This document shows, piece after piece, positions 1-7,897 of a stretch of 64,000 bases of DNA (position 1 is the first letter of the stretch; each line of letters begins with the position of its first letter). Where the stretch lies: the NCBI RefSeq assembly GCF_964204645.1, contig NC_134028.1:10085001-10149000 (forward strand), in the 5' to 3' direction. The DNA comes from Tubulanus polymorphus. Its lineage: Eukaryota > Nemertea > Palaeonemertea > Tubulaniformes > Tubulanidae. Position numbers and translations under genes: made by a program. Below the pieces are notes generated by a model that was given only the letters and a program-made list of their open reading frames with translations, was not told where the DNA came from and made no database searches.

Positions 1-1
1 A

Positions 2-1045
2 ATATTATTAAAATGTAATAATAAAATATTGGTAAGAAGAATTTCAGAAATAATTCCAAAACAAAATGAACTTTATATTTCATATGGTGAAAAAGAATTA
101 ATACAAATAAATGGTTTAATAGATGTTTGGACAAGAAATGGATGGAAAAAATTAAAGAATATTATTAGACATAAAACAAATAAGAAAATCTATAGAGTTA
201 GAACTAAATTAGGATTTGTAGATGTTACAGAAGATCATAGTTTAATTAAACGAAATGGTGATGAAATAAAACCAACTTATATAAAAATTGGAGATGAATT
301 ATTACATAAAAGATTTTTCCAAAGAATGAATCATATGTCATTTGATGAAATAATTGATAATATTTATAATATAGAACCCGAAACATTAGAACAAAAAGAA
401 TATTTTATCAAAGGATTTTTCATGGGCGATGGTTCAGCAGGTGTGTATAATTATGTTTGGGGTAATAAATATTGTTGGTATTTATGCAATCAAGACTTAA
501 AATTATTAGAAAGAATTAAGAAATTCTGTAAAGAAGTTTATCCAAATAAAACATTTAGAATCATGGATGTTATGAAATCAACAGCAGTTTATAGAATACT
601 TGTAAATAATCCTAAAGATTTTGCTATGAAATATAATGATGAATTCTATATTCATGCAATAGTGAAAAGTAATACTTCAACTAAAGAAAGAATAGTACCA
701 GATTATGTATTAAATACAAAAAATAATTTAAGAAAGTGGTTCTTCATTGGATTCTATGCCGCAGATGGTTCAAAAAGTTTCCAAAACCGCAAAACAATAT
801 CCTTTGCTCAAAAAGGAAAAGTTGCTATATCAGGATTGAATATATTATGTAGTTCATTAGGATTTAATATGAATATAGAATTAATTAAATCTAAACCAAA
901 TTGTTTTAATTTAAGGCATGTAGAAAATGAGTTAACAGAAGAAGTTAAAGATTTATTTGAAATATATAACCCAACTGACTATGTTTATGATTTATCAACA
1001 GATGATGGAACATTCAATTCTGGGTTCCCATTAATCCAAAAAAAT
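2..1045 (+). other. Intein with LAGLIDADG homing endonuclease inside PolB motif C
   Basis: The Hint N-terminal block B is visible as GFVDVTEDHSLI (TxxH, about 215-250). Two LAGLIDADG-type motifs follow: FIKGFFMGDG at about 404-433 and FFIGFYAADGS at about 740-772, each with the acidic residue of a DOD endonuclease. The C-terminal blocks read YVYDLSTDDGTF and then FPLIQKN, with Asn encoded at 1043-1045 followed by Thr, the +1 extein nucleophile. The insertion is YFD|TDS, the classical pol-c intein site of family B polymerases. The penultimate residue is Lys instead of the usual His, which may slow Asn cyclisation. The N-terminal Cys/Ser is at or beyond the window edge; a Cys codon at 14-16 may or may not be it. 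Confidence 0.88.
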
Positions 1046-1501
1046 ACCGACAGTTACATACTAAAAATCAAGACAAATGATATAACAAAAGACTTAAAAA
1101 CATTAAAACATTATTTTGATTTCAGCAATTACCCCAAAGATCATGAACTATTTAGCAATGATAATAAAAAGATTCCTGGTAAGTTTAAAGATGAATTAGG
1201 AGGTGATGAAATGATTGAATTTGTTGGGATAAGAAGTAAAATGTATAGTTACAGAACAAAAGATCATGAAGCTAAAAAGTTAAAAGGAATAACAAAACAT
1301 GTGGTTGATAAACATATAGAATTTCAAGATTATATAAAGTGTTTATATAACTCAATTGTAATGAAACACAAAATGAATTGTTTAAGATCAGAAGATCACG
1401 AGATGTACATTAATGAAGTTGAAAAAACTAGTTTAAATCCATTTGATGATAAAAGGCATATTTCAGATGATGGTATAAAAACATTACCTTATGGCTATTA
1501 A
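2..1501 (+). CDS. polB: Protein-primed DNA polymerase B, C-terminal part, interrupted by an intein in motif C
   Basis: The reading frame is open from the window edge and ends at TAA 1499-1501. From the edge to 1045 it encodes a Hint-type intein with homing endonuclease. From 1046 the C-extein starts with TDSYILKIK, which aligns with the part of polymerase motif C following YFD in P3 (YFDTDSY, 45654-45674) and then with the palm/thumb region of P2 and P3. The polymerase would replicate the linear element by protein priming, as in other Polintons. N-terminal, exonuclease and motif A/B parts lie outside the window. The TTG at 29 is not a real start because the frame continues upstream. The stop overlaps that of the convergent gene ending at 1498. 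Confidence 0.85.
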   Translation: MLLKCNNKILVRRISEIIPKQNELYISYGEKELIQINGLIDVWTRNGWKKLKNIIRHKTNKKIYRVRTKLGFVDVTEDHSLIKRNGDEIKPTYIKIGDELLHKRFFQRMNHMSFDEIIDNIYNIEPETLEQKEYFIKGFFMGDGSAGVYNYVWGNKYCWYLCNQDLKLLERIKKFCKEVYPNKTFRIMDVMKSTAVYRILVNNPKDFAMKYNDEFYIHAIVKSNTSTKERIVPDYVLNTKNNLRKWFFIGFYAADGSKSFQNRKTISFAQKGKVAISGLNILCSSLGFNMNIELIKSKPNCFNLRHVENELTEEVKDLFEIYNPTDYVYDLSTDDGTFNSGFPLIQKNTDSYILKIKTNDITKDLKTLKHYFDFSNYPKDHELFSNDNKKIPGKFKDELGGDEMIEFVGIRSKMYSYRTKDHEAKKLKGITKHVVDKHIEFQDYIKCLYNSIVMKHKMNCLRSEDHEMYINEVEKTSLNPFDDKRHISDDGIKTLPYGY

Positions 1502-2799
1502 AACATAAAATCAATATCATCAAACTCGAAATCACTATTGTCTTCTTCATTTTCATTTAATTGTTTAGGTTCTTCTTCTATTCCATTTTTTTCATTTAAA
1601 TAAAGTTCTATCTTGTTCCACATTTCATCTCGCTCTCTTTGTTTCTTTTTGTTTGTTAATTCATCAAATGGAATTATAATATCTAGGTTTAAATAATTTA
1701 CAATCTTATTTAAAAAGAATTCATAATATATTGAATCTGTTATTCTATTTTCTAAATGATATATTAATATTTGTTTGAATATTTTTTTTATATTTTCTAT
1801 ATCTTCTTCTGTTAATTTAGGTTTTTCATAATAATCGTTAAATAATAAATATAAATACATTTTCTTTTCTTTTGTGTTGAATGTTGACGGAATAATTGTA
1901 TTTATAATATCTTTTTTAGTTATTTCACCATTTTCATTTTCTATTATTTTCATTTCTTCAAGCCATTGCATATATTCTAATGTATGATCTTCCATAGAAA
2001 ATATCTTAAAAATTTCATCAAGATAATTTAATTTTGGTTCTATGAGAAAATCTCTAGTTTTTTCTTCGCCCCATAAATTCCTTTGCCATCCACAATCAAC
2101 ACAAAATAACACAGGACCTTCTTGTCTTAAGGTCGTATAATAACATTGTGGGCATTTTTGTTTATAAATTATTGGTAATAGATCTTCATTAAGCTCTTGG
2201 TATTTTCTTACGTTTTCTTTATGTTTTATTGTTCTATCATGTAGATTTGAATTACTTGCTGTAATAATCAATTTACAATATTTACAATAATATGTTTTTC
2301 TTGTTAATTCATTATATTGTTTTTCTAAATTTTCAACTGTTTCTTCATTATCTGGTAACGTTTTCTCATATTTTATTTTTTCTAATAAATTATTTTTTCT
2401 TGCATTGAATTCGGTTTCAAATTTATTAGAAATTTTATCTATATGTGCTTTACGAAATTGATGATTCTCCCAATCTTCTATATTTTCAGGGCTATATTTT
2501 ATTCGACAAGGCTCACAGAAATGATCTTTTATATTATCCTTGTCATAGAATAAGAAAGGTCTTTTCCAAATAATTTCAGGTTCAACTTCAACAGAATTAT
2601 TATCAACATTAGCCATTGCGCCATTAATTCTACACTTCTCTGAATGTTTTTTAACATAATTTCTTGAGAATGATTTATTACATTTTGGACAGTTCATTCT
2701 GGGGGGTTTATAATTTTCTTCATGTTTTTTCATATGTCGAGCCATATTACTTTTTCTGATAAGTTCACCACAAATTTCACAAGCTATCTTCTCATCCAT
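1498..2799 (-). CDS. Zinc-ribbon protein resembling poxvirus/NCLDV late transcription factor VLTF3
   Basis: The 433-residue protein has four Cys/His fingers (C7-C10-H22-H26; C37-C40-H52-C56; C95-C98-H113-H119; C172-C175-H187-H193), then a four-Cys zinc ribbon (C216, C219, C233, C236) and an all-helical C-terminal half ending in an acidic tail. The order zinc ribbon, helical domain, YYEFFLNKI-like segment and late Trp (DEMWNKI) is what VLTF3-family proteins of large DNA viruses show; this is my reading by eye, not a search. If right, it would act in late transcription of the element. The added N-terminal fingers are unusual for the family. P2 and P3 lack the gene. Its own start sits in ATTTTTCCTTAATAAATG. 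An unrelated zinc-finger protein is the alternative. Confidence 0.5.
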   Translation of the reverse strand: MDEKIACEICGELIRKSNMARHMKKHEENYKPPRMNCPKCNKSFSRNYVKKHSEKCRINGAMANVDNNSVEVEPEIIWKRPFLFYDKDNIKDHFCEPCRIKYSPENIEDWENHQFRKAHIDKISNKFETEFNARKNNLLEKIKYEKTLPDNEETVENLEKQYNELTRKTYYCKYCKLIITASNSNLHDRTIKHKENVRKYQELNEDLLPIIYKQKCPQCYYTTLRQEGPVLFCVDCGWQRNLWGEEKTRDFLIEPKLNYLDEIFKIFSMEDHTLEYMQWLEEMKIIENENGEITKKDIINTIIPSTFNTKEKKMYLYLLFNDYYEKPKLTEEDIENIKKIFKQILIYHLENRITDSIYYEFFLNKIVNYLNLDIIIPFDELTNKKKQRERDEMWNKIELYLNEKNGIEEEPKQLNENEEDNSDFEFDDIDFMF

Positions 2800-2845
2800 T
2801 TATTAAGGAAAAATTTTATTAAAATTAATTTTTAGTGATGAGCGG

Positions 2846-2867
2846 TAATTTTTTTATGTTATAAATA
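2846..2867 (+). promoter_or_regulatory. Late-promoter-like T-run upstream of the penton gene
   Basis: TAA followed by seven T, then ATGTTATAAATA and the ATG. This variant has three extra bases between the TAAATA core and the start codon. Confidence 0.35.
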
Positions 2868-3620
2868 ATGGTAGAATTAAAAGAATACAGAATATTTGTT
2901 GATTCAAGAAAACTTACAAATTATAAATCTCATAATTTATTAGTACAATTAGATAGAGAATTTAAGAATTGTGTAGATTTAAAATTAGTAAATATAAGTT
3001 TATGTAACTCATTTTATAATATAACGGCTAAAAGTCTTGAACATTAATTTTTTTCAATCAGGAGTAAGAATAAATGGAATTATCTATTTTTAAAACCAGG
3101 ATTATATAATTTAGATACATTAGCGCAGGAAATTAATAAAAAAGCTCGGATCAAATTAGGTAGTGATGCTGAATTTAACATTAGATTTTTGAAAAGTGAT
3201 AATTCTAATAAAATGAAGATAAGGTTAGCTCATAATGAAAAATATCAATTTTCAGTTAAAAAACCTATAGCTAAACTATTAGGAATTACACCAGATAAAT
3301 TTTATTCAAATGTTGATACTACGCCAAATATAATACCTTTTACGCACTTCTATATTTATTGCAATTTAATCGATCCTATAAAAACATTTGAAGCAACTAA
3401 AGATACAACATGTAATTCTAGTATATTAAATATTTTACCAATGAAGAACGTTAAACAATTTGGAACGCAAATAAATTATAATTTAGCTGAATGTGATTTC
3501 AAACCTTGTATTCCTCAATTTAATAATTTTAAATTAGAAATAAGAAATCATAATGGATACTTAATTGATTTGAATAACTTTCCTGTAATTTATGAATTAG
3601 TTATAAGATGTAAAGAGTAA
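2868..3620 (+). pseudogene. Penton-like minor capsid protein (frameshifted), P1
   Basis: The N-terminal 59 codons (2868-3047, starting MVELKEYRIFVDSRKL) match the intact start of the P2 copy at 20148. The frame is then broken by an indel at about 3045-3075 and resumes to a stop at 3618-3620. The pattern of an F...L, NISLCNSFYNI segment, a GLYNLDTLAQEIN segment, YIYCNLIDP and a C-terminal IPQFNNFKLEIRNHNGYLID segment is typical of the Polinton minor capsid (penton) protein, a single-jelly-roll protein that caps capsid vertices. It opens the structural gene block. Assignment is by family pattern. Confidence 0.6.
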
Positions 3621-3636
3621 TTTTTCGCCTATATAA
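3618..3636 (+). promoter_or_regulatory. Late-promoter-like element before the 117-residue gene
   Basis: TAATTTTTCGCC followed by TATATAA directly at the ATG (3637). It overlaps the stop codon of the preceding gene. Confidence 0.4.
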
Positions 3637-3990
3637 ATGAATATAACTGTTGGACCGAGTATATGTTTTGGGTTTGATTTTAAACGTGAGAAAGAAATAA
3701 AATTTAACATGAATGATGTAATTACACATATCAAAAATATTGCATTTTCTAATGAAACAACATTTGAGTATGAAACAACAATAGATAAAGAAACTTTTAA
3801 TGCAGAAAAGATTACTAATTTAATTAGAGAATCTTTAAGATTTTATGAATTAGATGAAGATTTTATCATCGATGATATTAAAAAAATAATAATTGAAATA
3901 TACACAAATGAAACTAGTAATAAAATAAATGTTGAATTAATCATCACTAAGATAACAAAATATTTTAAAGATAGTAATTTTTTTGATTAA
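3637..3990 (+). CDS. Conserved Polinton protein of 117 residues, function unknown
   Basis: Intact ORF starting MNITVGPSICFGFDF, with a near-identical copy in P2 (20952-21308). No membrane segment is seen. The C-terminal half is rich in Ile, Glu and Lys and looks helical. The distance to the neighbours is short (16 bp upstream, 3 bp downstream), which fits a compact late-gene array between the penton and membrane proteins. Its reading frame is retained in two copies whereas capsid genes nearby are broken. I do not recognise the family. It is missing from P3 because of an internal deletion. Confidence 0.65.
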   Translation: MNITVGPSICFGFDFKREKEIKFNMNDVITHIKNIAFSNETTFEYETTIDKETFNAEKITNLIRESLRFYELDEDFIIDDIKKIIIEIYTNETSNKINVELIITKITKYFKDSNFFD

Positions 3991-3993
3991 TAA
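3975..3993 (+). promoter_or_regulatory. Late-promoter-like element inside the end of the 117-residue gene
   Basis: TAA, seven T, GATTAATAA then ATG at 3994. The motif encodes the last residues and stop of the preceding gene, so coding sequence and signal are shared. Confidence 0.4.
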
Positions 3994-4215
3994 ATGAGTG
4001 ATAATAAGTGGATAATAACTGGATTATATAATGGCGCATTACTATCAGTTGGAACTGTTGGTTATTCAATGGTATTAAAAAAAGTATTCAAAATGGGAAG
4101 TGTTAATGTTGATAGATTTGATATAAATGATATTTTAAAGTTAACATTAGCAGTTACTTTATCTAATTTAACAATTGATTATTTGGAAAAACAAAAATAT
4201 ATTCCTCCCATATAA
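3994..4215 (+). CDS. Small membrane protein (73 residues)
   Basis: Intact ORF starting MSDNKWIITGLY. Two moderately hydrophobic segments lie at about residues 6-27 and 45-60, separated by a short polar stretch, and the protein ends in a KQKYIPPI tail. The P2 copy (21309-21530) differs at two residues by eye. Small membrane proteins at this place in the structural block are usual in Polintons and may be virion membrane or assembly factors; no specific role can be read from the sequence. Start chosen at the ATG that abuts the TAATAA motif. Confidence 0.65.
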   Translation: MSDNKWIITGLYNGALLSVGTVGYSMVLKKVFKMGSVNVDRFDINDILKLTLAVTLSNLTIDYLEKQKYIPPI

Positions 4216-4223
4216 GAAGTGTG

Positions 4224-4242
4224 TAATTTTTTTGCTAAATAA
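4224..4242 (+). promoter_or_regulatory. Late-promoter-like element before the 140-residue gene
   Basis: TAA, seven T, GC, TAAATAA then ATG at 4243; the best example of the consensus. Confidence 0.45.
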
Positions 4243-4665
4243 ATGGCTTCTGCAATTATAACTATTATAGGATCGGCAATTGTTAACGCTTTAGCATTTA
4301 CTGGTGGTGGTTATTTATTTAAACATATTGATAAAAATAGTTCATTAGGAGAACAAAGAAGACATAACTTAGCGTTAGAGAAATACAATAAAGCTGCAGA
4401 AGAATATAGAGAAAAGAGACAAAACTATATGGATTACATCAATAAAGAATTATATGATCAGAAGATTTCACATAGAGATTTTCAATCAGTTGATGATGCA
4501 ATGAGTTTATATAACGCGGTAACCAATAAAGAAAAATTACATCTATACAAACCTAAATTATCAGATTATTGTACCCCAAGTAAAGAACAACAGAAATATG
4601 AAATAATATGGATTTTAGGTGGAACAGTTATTGTTATATTTGTTGCTTATAAATTTACTAATTAG
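4243..4665 (+). CDS. Bitopic membrane protein with central helical domain (140 residues)
   Basis: A hydrophobic segment occupies residues 1-26 (MASAIITIIGSAIVNALAF) and a second residues 122-138 before KFTN. Between them is a charged, probably coiled-coil region with RRHNLALEKYNKAAEEY and a PKLSDYxTPS segment. I recognise this arrangement (RRH..ALEK, LSDFY.PS) as a conserved Polinton protein of cnidarian-type elements with no assigned function. It probably sits in or spans a membrane during virion assembly. The P2 copy is intact (21555-21977); P3 keeps only the C-terminal part, fused to another gene. Confidence 0.65.
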   Translation: MASAIITIIGSAIVNALAFTGGGYLFKHIDKNSSLGEQRRHNLALEKYNKAAEEYREKRQNYMDYINKELYDQKISHRDFQSVDDAMSLYNAVTNKEKLHLYKPKLSDYCTPSKEQQKYEIIWILGGTVIVIFVAYKFTN

Positions 4666-4684
4666 TAATTTTTTTTCTAAATAA
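4666..4684 (+). promoter_or_regulatory. Late-promoter-like element before the 144-residue gene
   Basis: TAA, eight T, C, TAAATAA then ATG at 4685. Confidence 0.45.
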
Positions 4685-5119
4685 ATGGAAGATAAAGTTG
4701 ATAGTATTGATATTATTCCTCATGATATAAATAAAACTAAATTAAAAACATATTTAGAAAAACAAATATTAGAATTTGAAAGTGACTTAAAGATAAAAAA
4801 GAAAAAATATTTAAAAAGTAAAATTATATATTATTTGATTATAAGTGGTTCGGTTACAATTAGTTCTGTAATAACATTTTTAGCAATATTCAGCCCATTA
4901 ACACCTTTAGCTATATCAATTGGTGTATTAGGATTAAGTTCAAGTGTTTTAACTGGTATAAGTTCAAAATTAAATATAAAAAGTAATAAAGAAAAAATTA
5001 AAACTTATATAAAAGAAATTAATAAATTAAAGAACACACTAGATTATATAATAAGTTTAAATGGTCATATAACAGTTGAAGAACAAGATAAATTATTAAA
5101 AGAATTAATAAATTATTAA
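4685..5119 (+). CDS. Membrane protein with a hydrophobic hairpin (144 residues)
   Basis: The N-terminus is charged (helical, Lys-rich) and is followed by a long hydrophobic region at about residues 46-97 with two predicted membrane passes separated by SPLTPLA, then a Lys-rich helical tail ending HITVEEQDKLLKELI. The same plan occurs in other invertebrate Polintons. Function unknown, probably virion membrane or assembly. P2 has an intact copy; the P3 copy (46769-47199) has a frameshift in the N-terminal part. Confidence 0.62.
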   Translation: MEDKVDSIDIIPHDINKTKLKTYLEKQILEFESDLKIKKKKYLKSKIIYYLIISGSVTISSVITFLAIFSPLTPLAISIGVLGLSSSVLTGISSKLNIKSNKEKIKTYIKEINKLKNTLDYIISLNGHITVEEQDKLLKELINY

Positions 5120-5135
5120 TTTTTTAGTTATATAA
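5117..5135 (+). promoter_or_regulatory. Late-promoter-like element before the 433-residue gene
   Basis: TAA, six T, AGT, TATATAA then ATG at 5136; overlaps the upstream stop codon. Confidence 0.42.
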
Positions 5136-6437
5136 ATGGGGTTTCCAAAAGCTTTCCAATATAATAAATCAATTAAATATAATATTCCGGCAATAGATTT
5201 TAAGAAAAATATTACATATAAAAATGTAGTTTTAAATTCATTAACTAATTTAGAAATTTATGTTAATGAATCACAGTTTTTTATTTCTAAAATGGAAAAT
5301 ATATTTAATACATATGAAGTTACTTTTACTCGAGATGAATATCATATATATAAAGTAAAATCTAATATGAAATATTGGCAGAATCAATTAAATTTTGCTG
5401 TTTATTGTGCAACAACAGGATGTGGAATAAGTTGGAATGATAATTTAAATAACTTAGATAAAAATTTGAAGTATTCTGATTTAAAATTAATTCACACAAT
5501 ATTTAGATTTCACACATATTTTCAAATCAGAATAATATTAAATGAATTAGAATGTCCTTTACCCGGGTCTAAATATTTTAAAGAATTGGATAATAATATT
5601 AATATATCCAAGTTTTATAAAATATGTAATGAATTTAATATAAATATTAATTCCGATTTCAGAGCGCATGGTAAATTGCAAGGTGTTGGTGAACAGTATG
5701 AAATAAAAAGAATTGATTATATGCATAGAATTGGAGCTTATCATAATTATAAAATTGATAATAATAATGGTTGGGTTAATTTCATTTTAGAAAATGGTGA
5801 AGGTTTTACAAAATCAGGTATACAAAGAATAAATCAATCTATTAGAATTTATTTGATATGTATTTTAGGCGCTCAAGTTGAAACAAGATCCCCAATAATT
5901 GGAAATGATAACACTTCATTCGATGCGCAGAAACAATTTAAAGTTTTATTTGAAGATTCAATTCATAATGATAAAAATAGATCGATTCCAGAAAACATTG
6001 TAAGATATCAAAATTATTTAGATAAATCTCATGTAAGACTTAATTATTGTATAGGCCCTAATCTATTAATTACTTCTAATGATTTAGTATTAAAGATGGG
6101 AAACATAATTGGTTATAATAATCTAATTAAAACTGCAACAATAAATAATTCATTTGGATTAAATGATATAAATAAAAAGATTATCACTGCTCCAAAATTA
6201 ATGGAAGGTGAAAAAAATAAAAAACATATTCAATCAACAGAAACTAAAACTAATAATATTAAATTAAATAATGATTCCAAAATAAAAGATTACAATACTA
6301 CAGAAAATAATAGAACTGATATTATTCAACATGATATAATTAAACTAAATGATGATAATAAATCCCATGAAAATACTAAATTAGCTATAACTTGTATAGG
6401 AATTGTTATAGGAGGAATATTATATTTTAAATTTTAA
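5136..6437 (+). CDS. Conserved tail-anchored Polinton structural protein (433 residues)
   Basis: Recognisable conserved blocks are YWQNQLNFAVYCATTGCG (about residues 75-92), RFHTYFQIRIILNELECPLPG, GFTKSGIQRINQSIR and YLICILGAQVETRS, then RYQNYLDKS. The last 18 residues are a hydrophobic anchor. These blocks occur in a widespread uncharacterised Polinton protein of invertebrates, likely a virion or virion-membrane component. The P1 copy is about 29 residues shorter than P2/P3 because a central segment (after the ICNEFNI motif) is replaced by unrelated, shorter sequence, while both flanks stay almost identical. This suggests recombination or fast evolution of that segment. Confidence 0.65.
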   Translation: MGFPKAFQYNKSIKYNIPAIDFKKNITYKNVVLNSLTNLEIYVNESQFFISKMENIFNTYEVTFTRDEYHIYKVKSNMKYWQNQLNFAVYCATTGCGISWNDNLNNLDKNLKYSDLKLIHTIFRFHTYFQIRIILNELECPLPGSKYFKELDNNINISKFYKICNEFNININSDFRAHGKLQGVGEQYEIKRIDYMHRIGAYHNYKIDNNNGWVNFILENGEGFTKSGIQRINQSIRIYLICILGAQVETRSPIIGNDNTSFDAQKQFKVLFEDSIHNDKNRSIPENIVRYQNYLDKSHVRLNYCIGPNLLITSNDLVLKMGNIIGYNNLIKTATINNSFGLNDINKKIITAPKLMEGEKNKKHIQSTETKTNNIKLNNDSKIKDYNTTENNRTDIIQHDIIKLNDDNKSHENTKLAITCIGIVIGGILYFKF

Positions 6438-6453
6438 TTTTTTTATTATATAA
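6435..6453 (+). promoter_or_regulatory. Late-promoter-like element before the 474-residue gene
   Basis: TAA, seven T, ATTATATAA then ATG at 6454; overlaps the stop of the upstream gene. Confidence 0.42.
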
Positions 6454-7878
6454 ATGGATGTAGAAGGTGGAGAAGATATTGGAATGGATCCTTTTGATGA
6501 ACCTGGTATAACTGAACAACCACCTGATTTTGATGAAACAAGTTTTAATGATGGTAATGAGCCAGAATATAATAATAATTTGAATACACCTCAATATATT
6601 GATAAAACACGTTCAAAGATAAGTATTGAAAATGAAGTACCAGAAATAACAGAAAAAGAATACAATTATAATGAAATTATTCATGAATTTAAACCAATAT
6701 TAAAAAGATCTGGTTTCAATATAACAAATAAAGGTATGAATTATTTAGTAAAAGATTTAAAATATTTAAATGGTGATTATTATTGGAAATTGAAAGGCGA
6801 CTATTATTTTAAGATTTCAAATCTTAAAAGTAGCGATAAAATAATAACACAATCAACTTTTAATTTATTTAAACCAGATAGAATTAAGAAAATCATTGAT
6901 GATGTTATAACTGATGTTACACAAGAAGAAAGAGATGATAATATAAAAGAATTTAAACAAAGAAATGCTAAATTTTTTAAGATAATTAATGAAAATTTAA
7001 GACAAAAAAAAATTCCTAAAGAAGTTATTAATTCCAAAACTAGTAAACCTAATTCAAGCGAAGTTCAAACTGAAAAACTTTTACCAAATGGATTACTTGA
7101 TGCAACAGATCAACAATTAGAAGATTTAAATATATTTTCTGATGAAGCAATTAGAGAAATTATTAGTATAAGAAATGAAGCTGATAAAATTGCACATAAT
7201 AAAAGTATAAGAGATCAAAAAATTAGAACTTTAGAAAAAGAATTAACTGATAAAAATAAAGAAATAGAACAATTAAAGTCTGATTTAGATCATCAAGTAA
7301 TTGATGAAATAGAATATAAACAAAAAGAATTACGTTTAGAAAAAGAAATAGATGATTTGAAATATAACAAAGAATTACAAAAAGAAGAAAGAGATACATT
7401 ATTAAAATCATATGATTATAATATTAATAGATTAAAAGTTATTTTTAAAGATTTGTTGATTAAACCAAATTCTGAAATATCATTAAAAGACAGAATAAGA
7501 TTATTATTTAAATTAGAAGGAATAACAATTCTTTCAATTCTAACAGCTGTAACTATGTTATTTACAACAATTGGTTTAGCAATATCAAATGCTTTGAAAT
7601 CTACTCCTACTCCCAATAAACCGGATAAACCCCCGAATGATAATAATTCTATAAAAGATAAAGTTAAAGATGGTTTAAAGAAATTAGCAAAATATTTATG
7701 GGAACTATCTAAAAAATCTGCTGCAGCATTGCCAGGAGTTATTGCATCAATTGTTGGTTTTATATTGAAATCTGCTGGGAATATTCTTAACTTTGCTGCT
7801 GAACATATTATTTTATTTTTAATTACAGTTGTAAGTGCTATTATTTTTGGTTTAGTAAACATAATCAAAAATAAATAA
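6454..7878 (+). CDS. Coiled-coil membrane protein of the structural block (474 residues)
   Basis: The N-terminal about 60 residues are acidic and disordered (EDIGMDPFDEPG). A long coiled coil follows at about residues 230-330. The C-terminal part starts with SLKDRIRLLFKLEG, has a hydrophobic segment, then a Pro/Lys-rich linker (TPTPNKPDKPP), a KDGLKKLAKYL helix and a strongly hydrophobic end containing SAAALPGVIASIVGF. This C-terminal plan is conserved in invertebrate Polintons. The role may be structural or membrane remodelling. The C-terminal third is nearly identical in P1-P3, while the N-terminal half differs strongly between P2 and P1/P3. Confidence 0.62.
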   Translation: MDVEGGEDIGMDPFDEPGITEQPPDFDETSFNDGNEPEYNNNLNTPQYIDKTRSKISIENEVPEITEKEYNYNEIIHEFKPILKRSGFNITNKGMNYLVKDLKYLNGDYYWKLKGDYYFKISNLKSSDKIITQSTFNLFKPDRIKKIIDDVITDVTQEERDDNIKEFKQRNAKFFKIINENLRQKKIPKEVINSKTSKPNSSEVQTEKLLPNGLLDATDQQLEDLNIFSDEAIREIISIRNEADKIAHNKSIRDQKIRTLEKELTDKNKEIEQLKSDLDHQVIDEIEYKQKELRLEKEIDDLKYNKELQKEERDTLLKSYDYNINRLKVIFKDLLIKPNSEISLKDRIRLLFKLEGITILSILTAVTMLFTTIGLAISNALKSTPTPNKPDKPPNDNNSIKDKVKDGLKKLAKYLWELSKKSAAALPGVIASIVGFILKSAGNILNFAAEHIILFLITVVSAIIFGLVNIIKNK

Positions 7879-7897
7879 TTAATTTTTTGTTAAATAA
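7879..7897 (+). promoter_or_regulatory. Late-promoter-like element before the major capsid gene
   Basis: TTAA, six T, GT, TAAATAA then ATG at 7898. The same signal precedes the capsid gene in P2 (25595) and P3 (50097). Confidence 0.45.

Noticed and set aside
7416-7868. Minus-strand 150-codon ORF (also 25089-25550)
   Set aside because: Shadow of the hydrophobic C-terminus of the coiled-coil membrane gene; repeated only because the sense gene is conserved.
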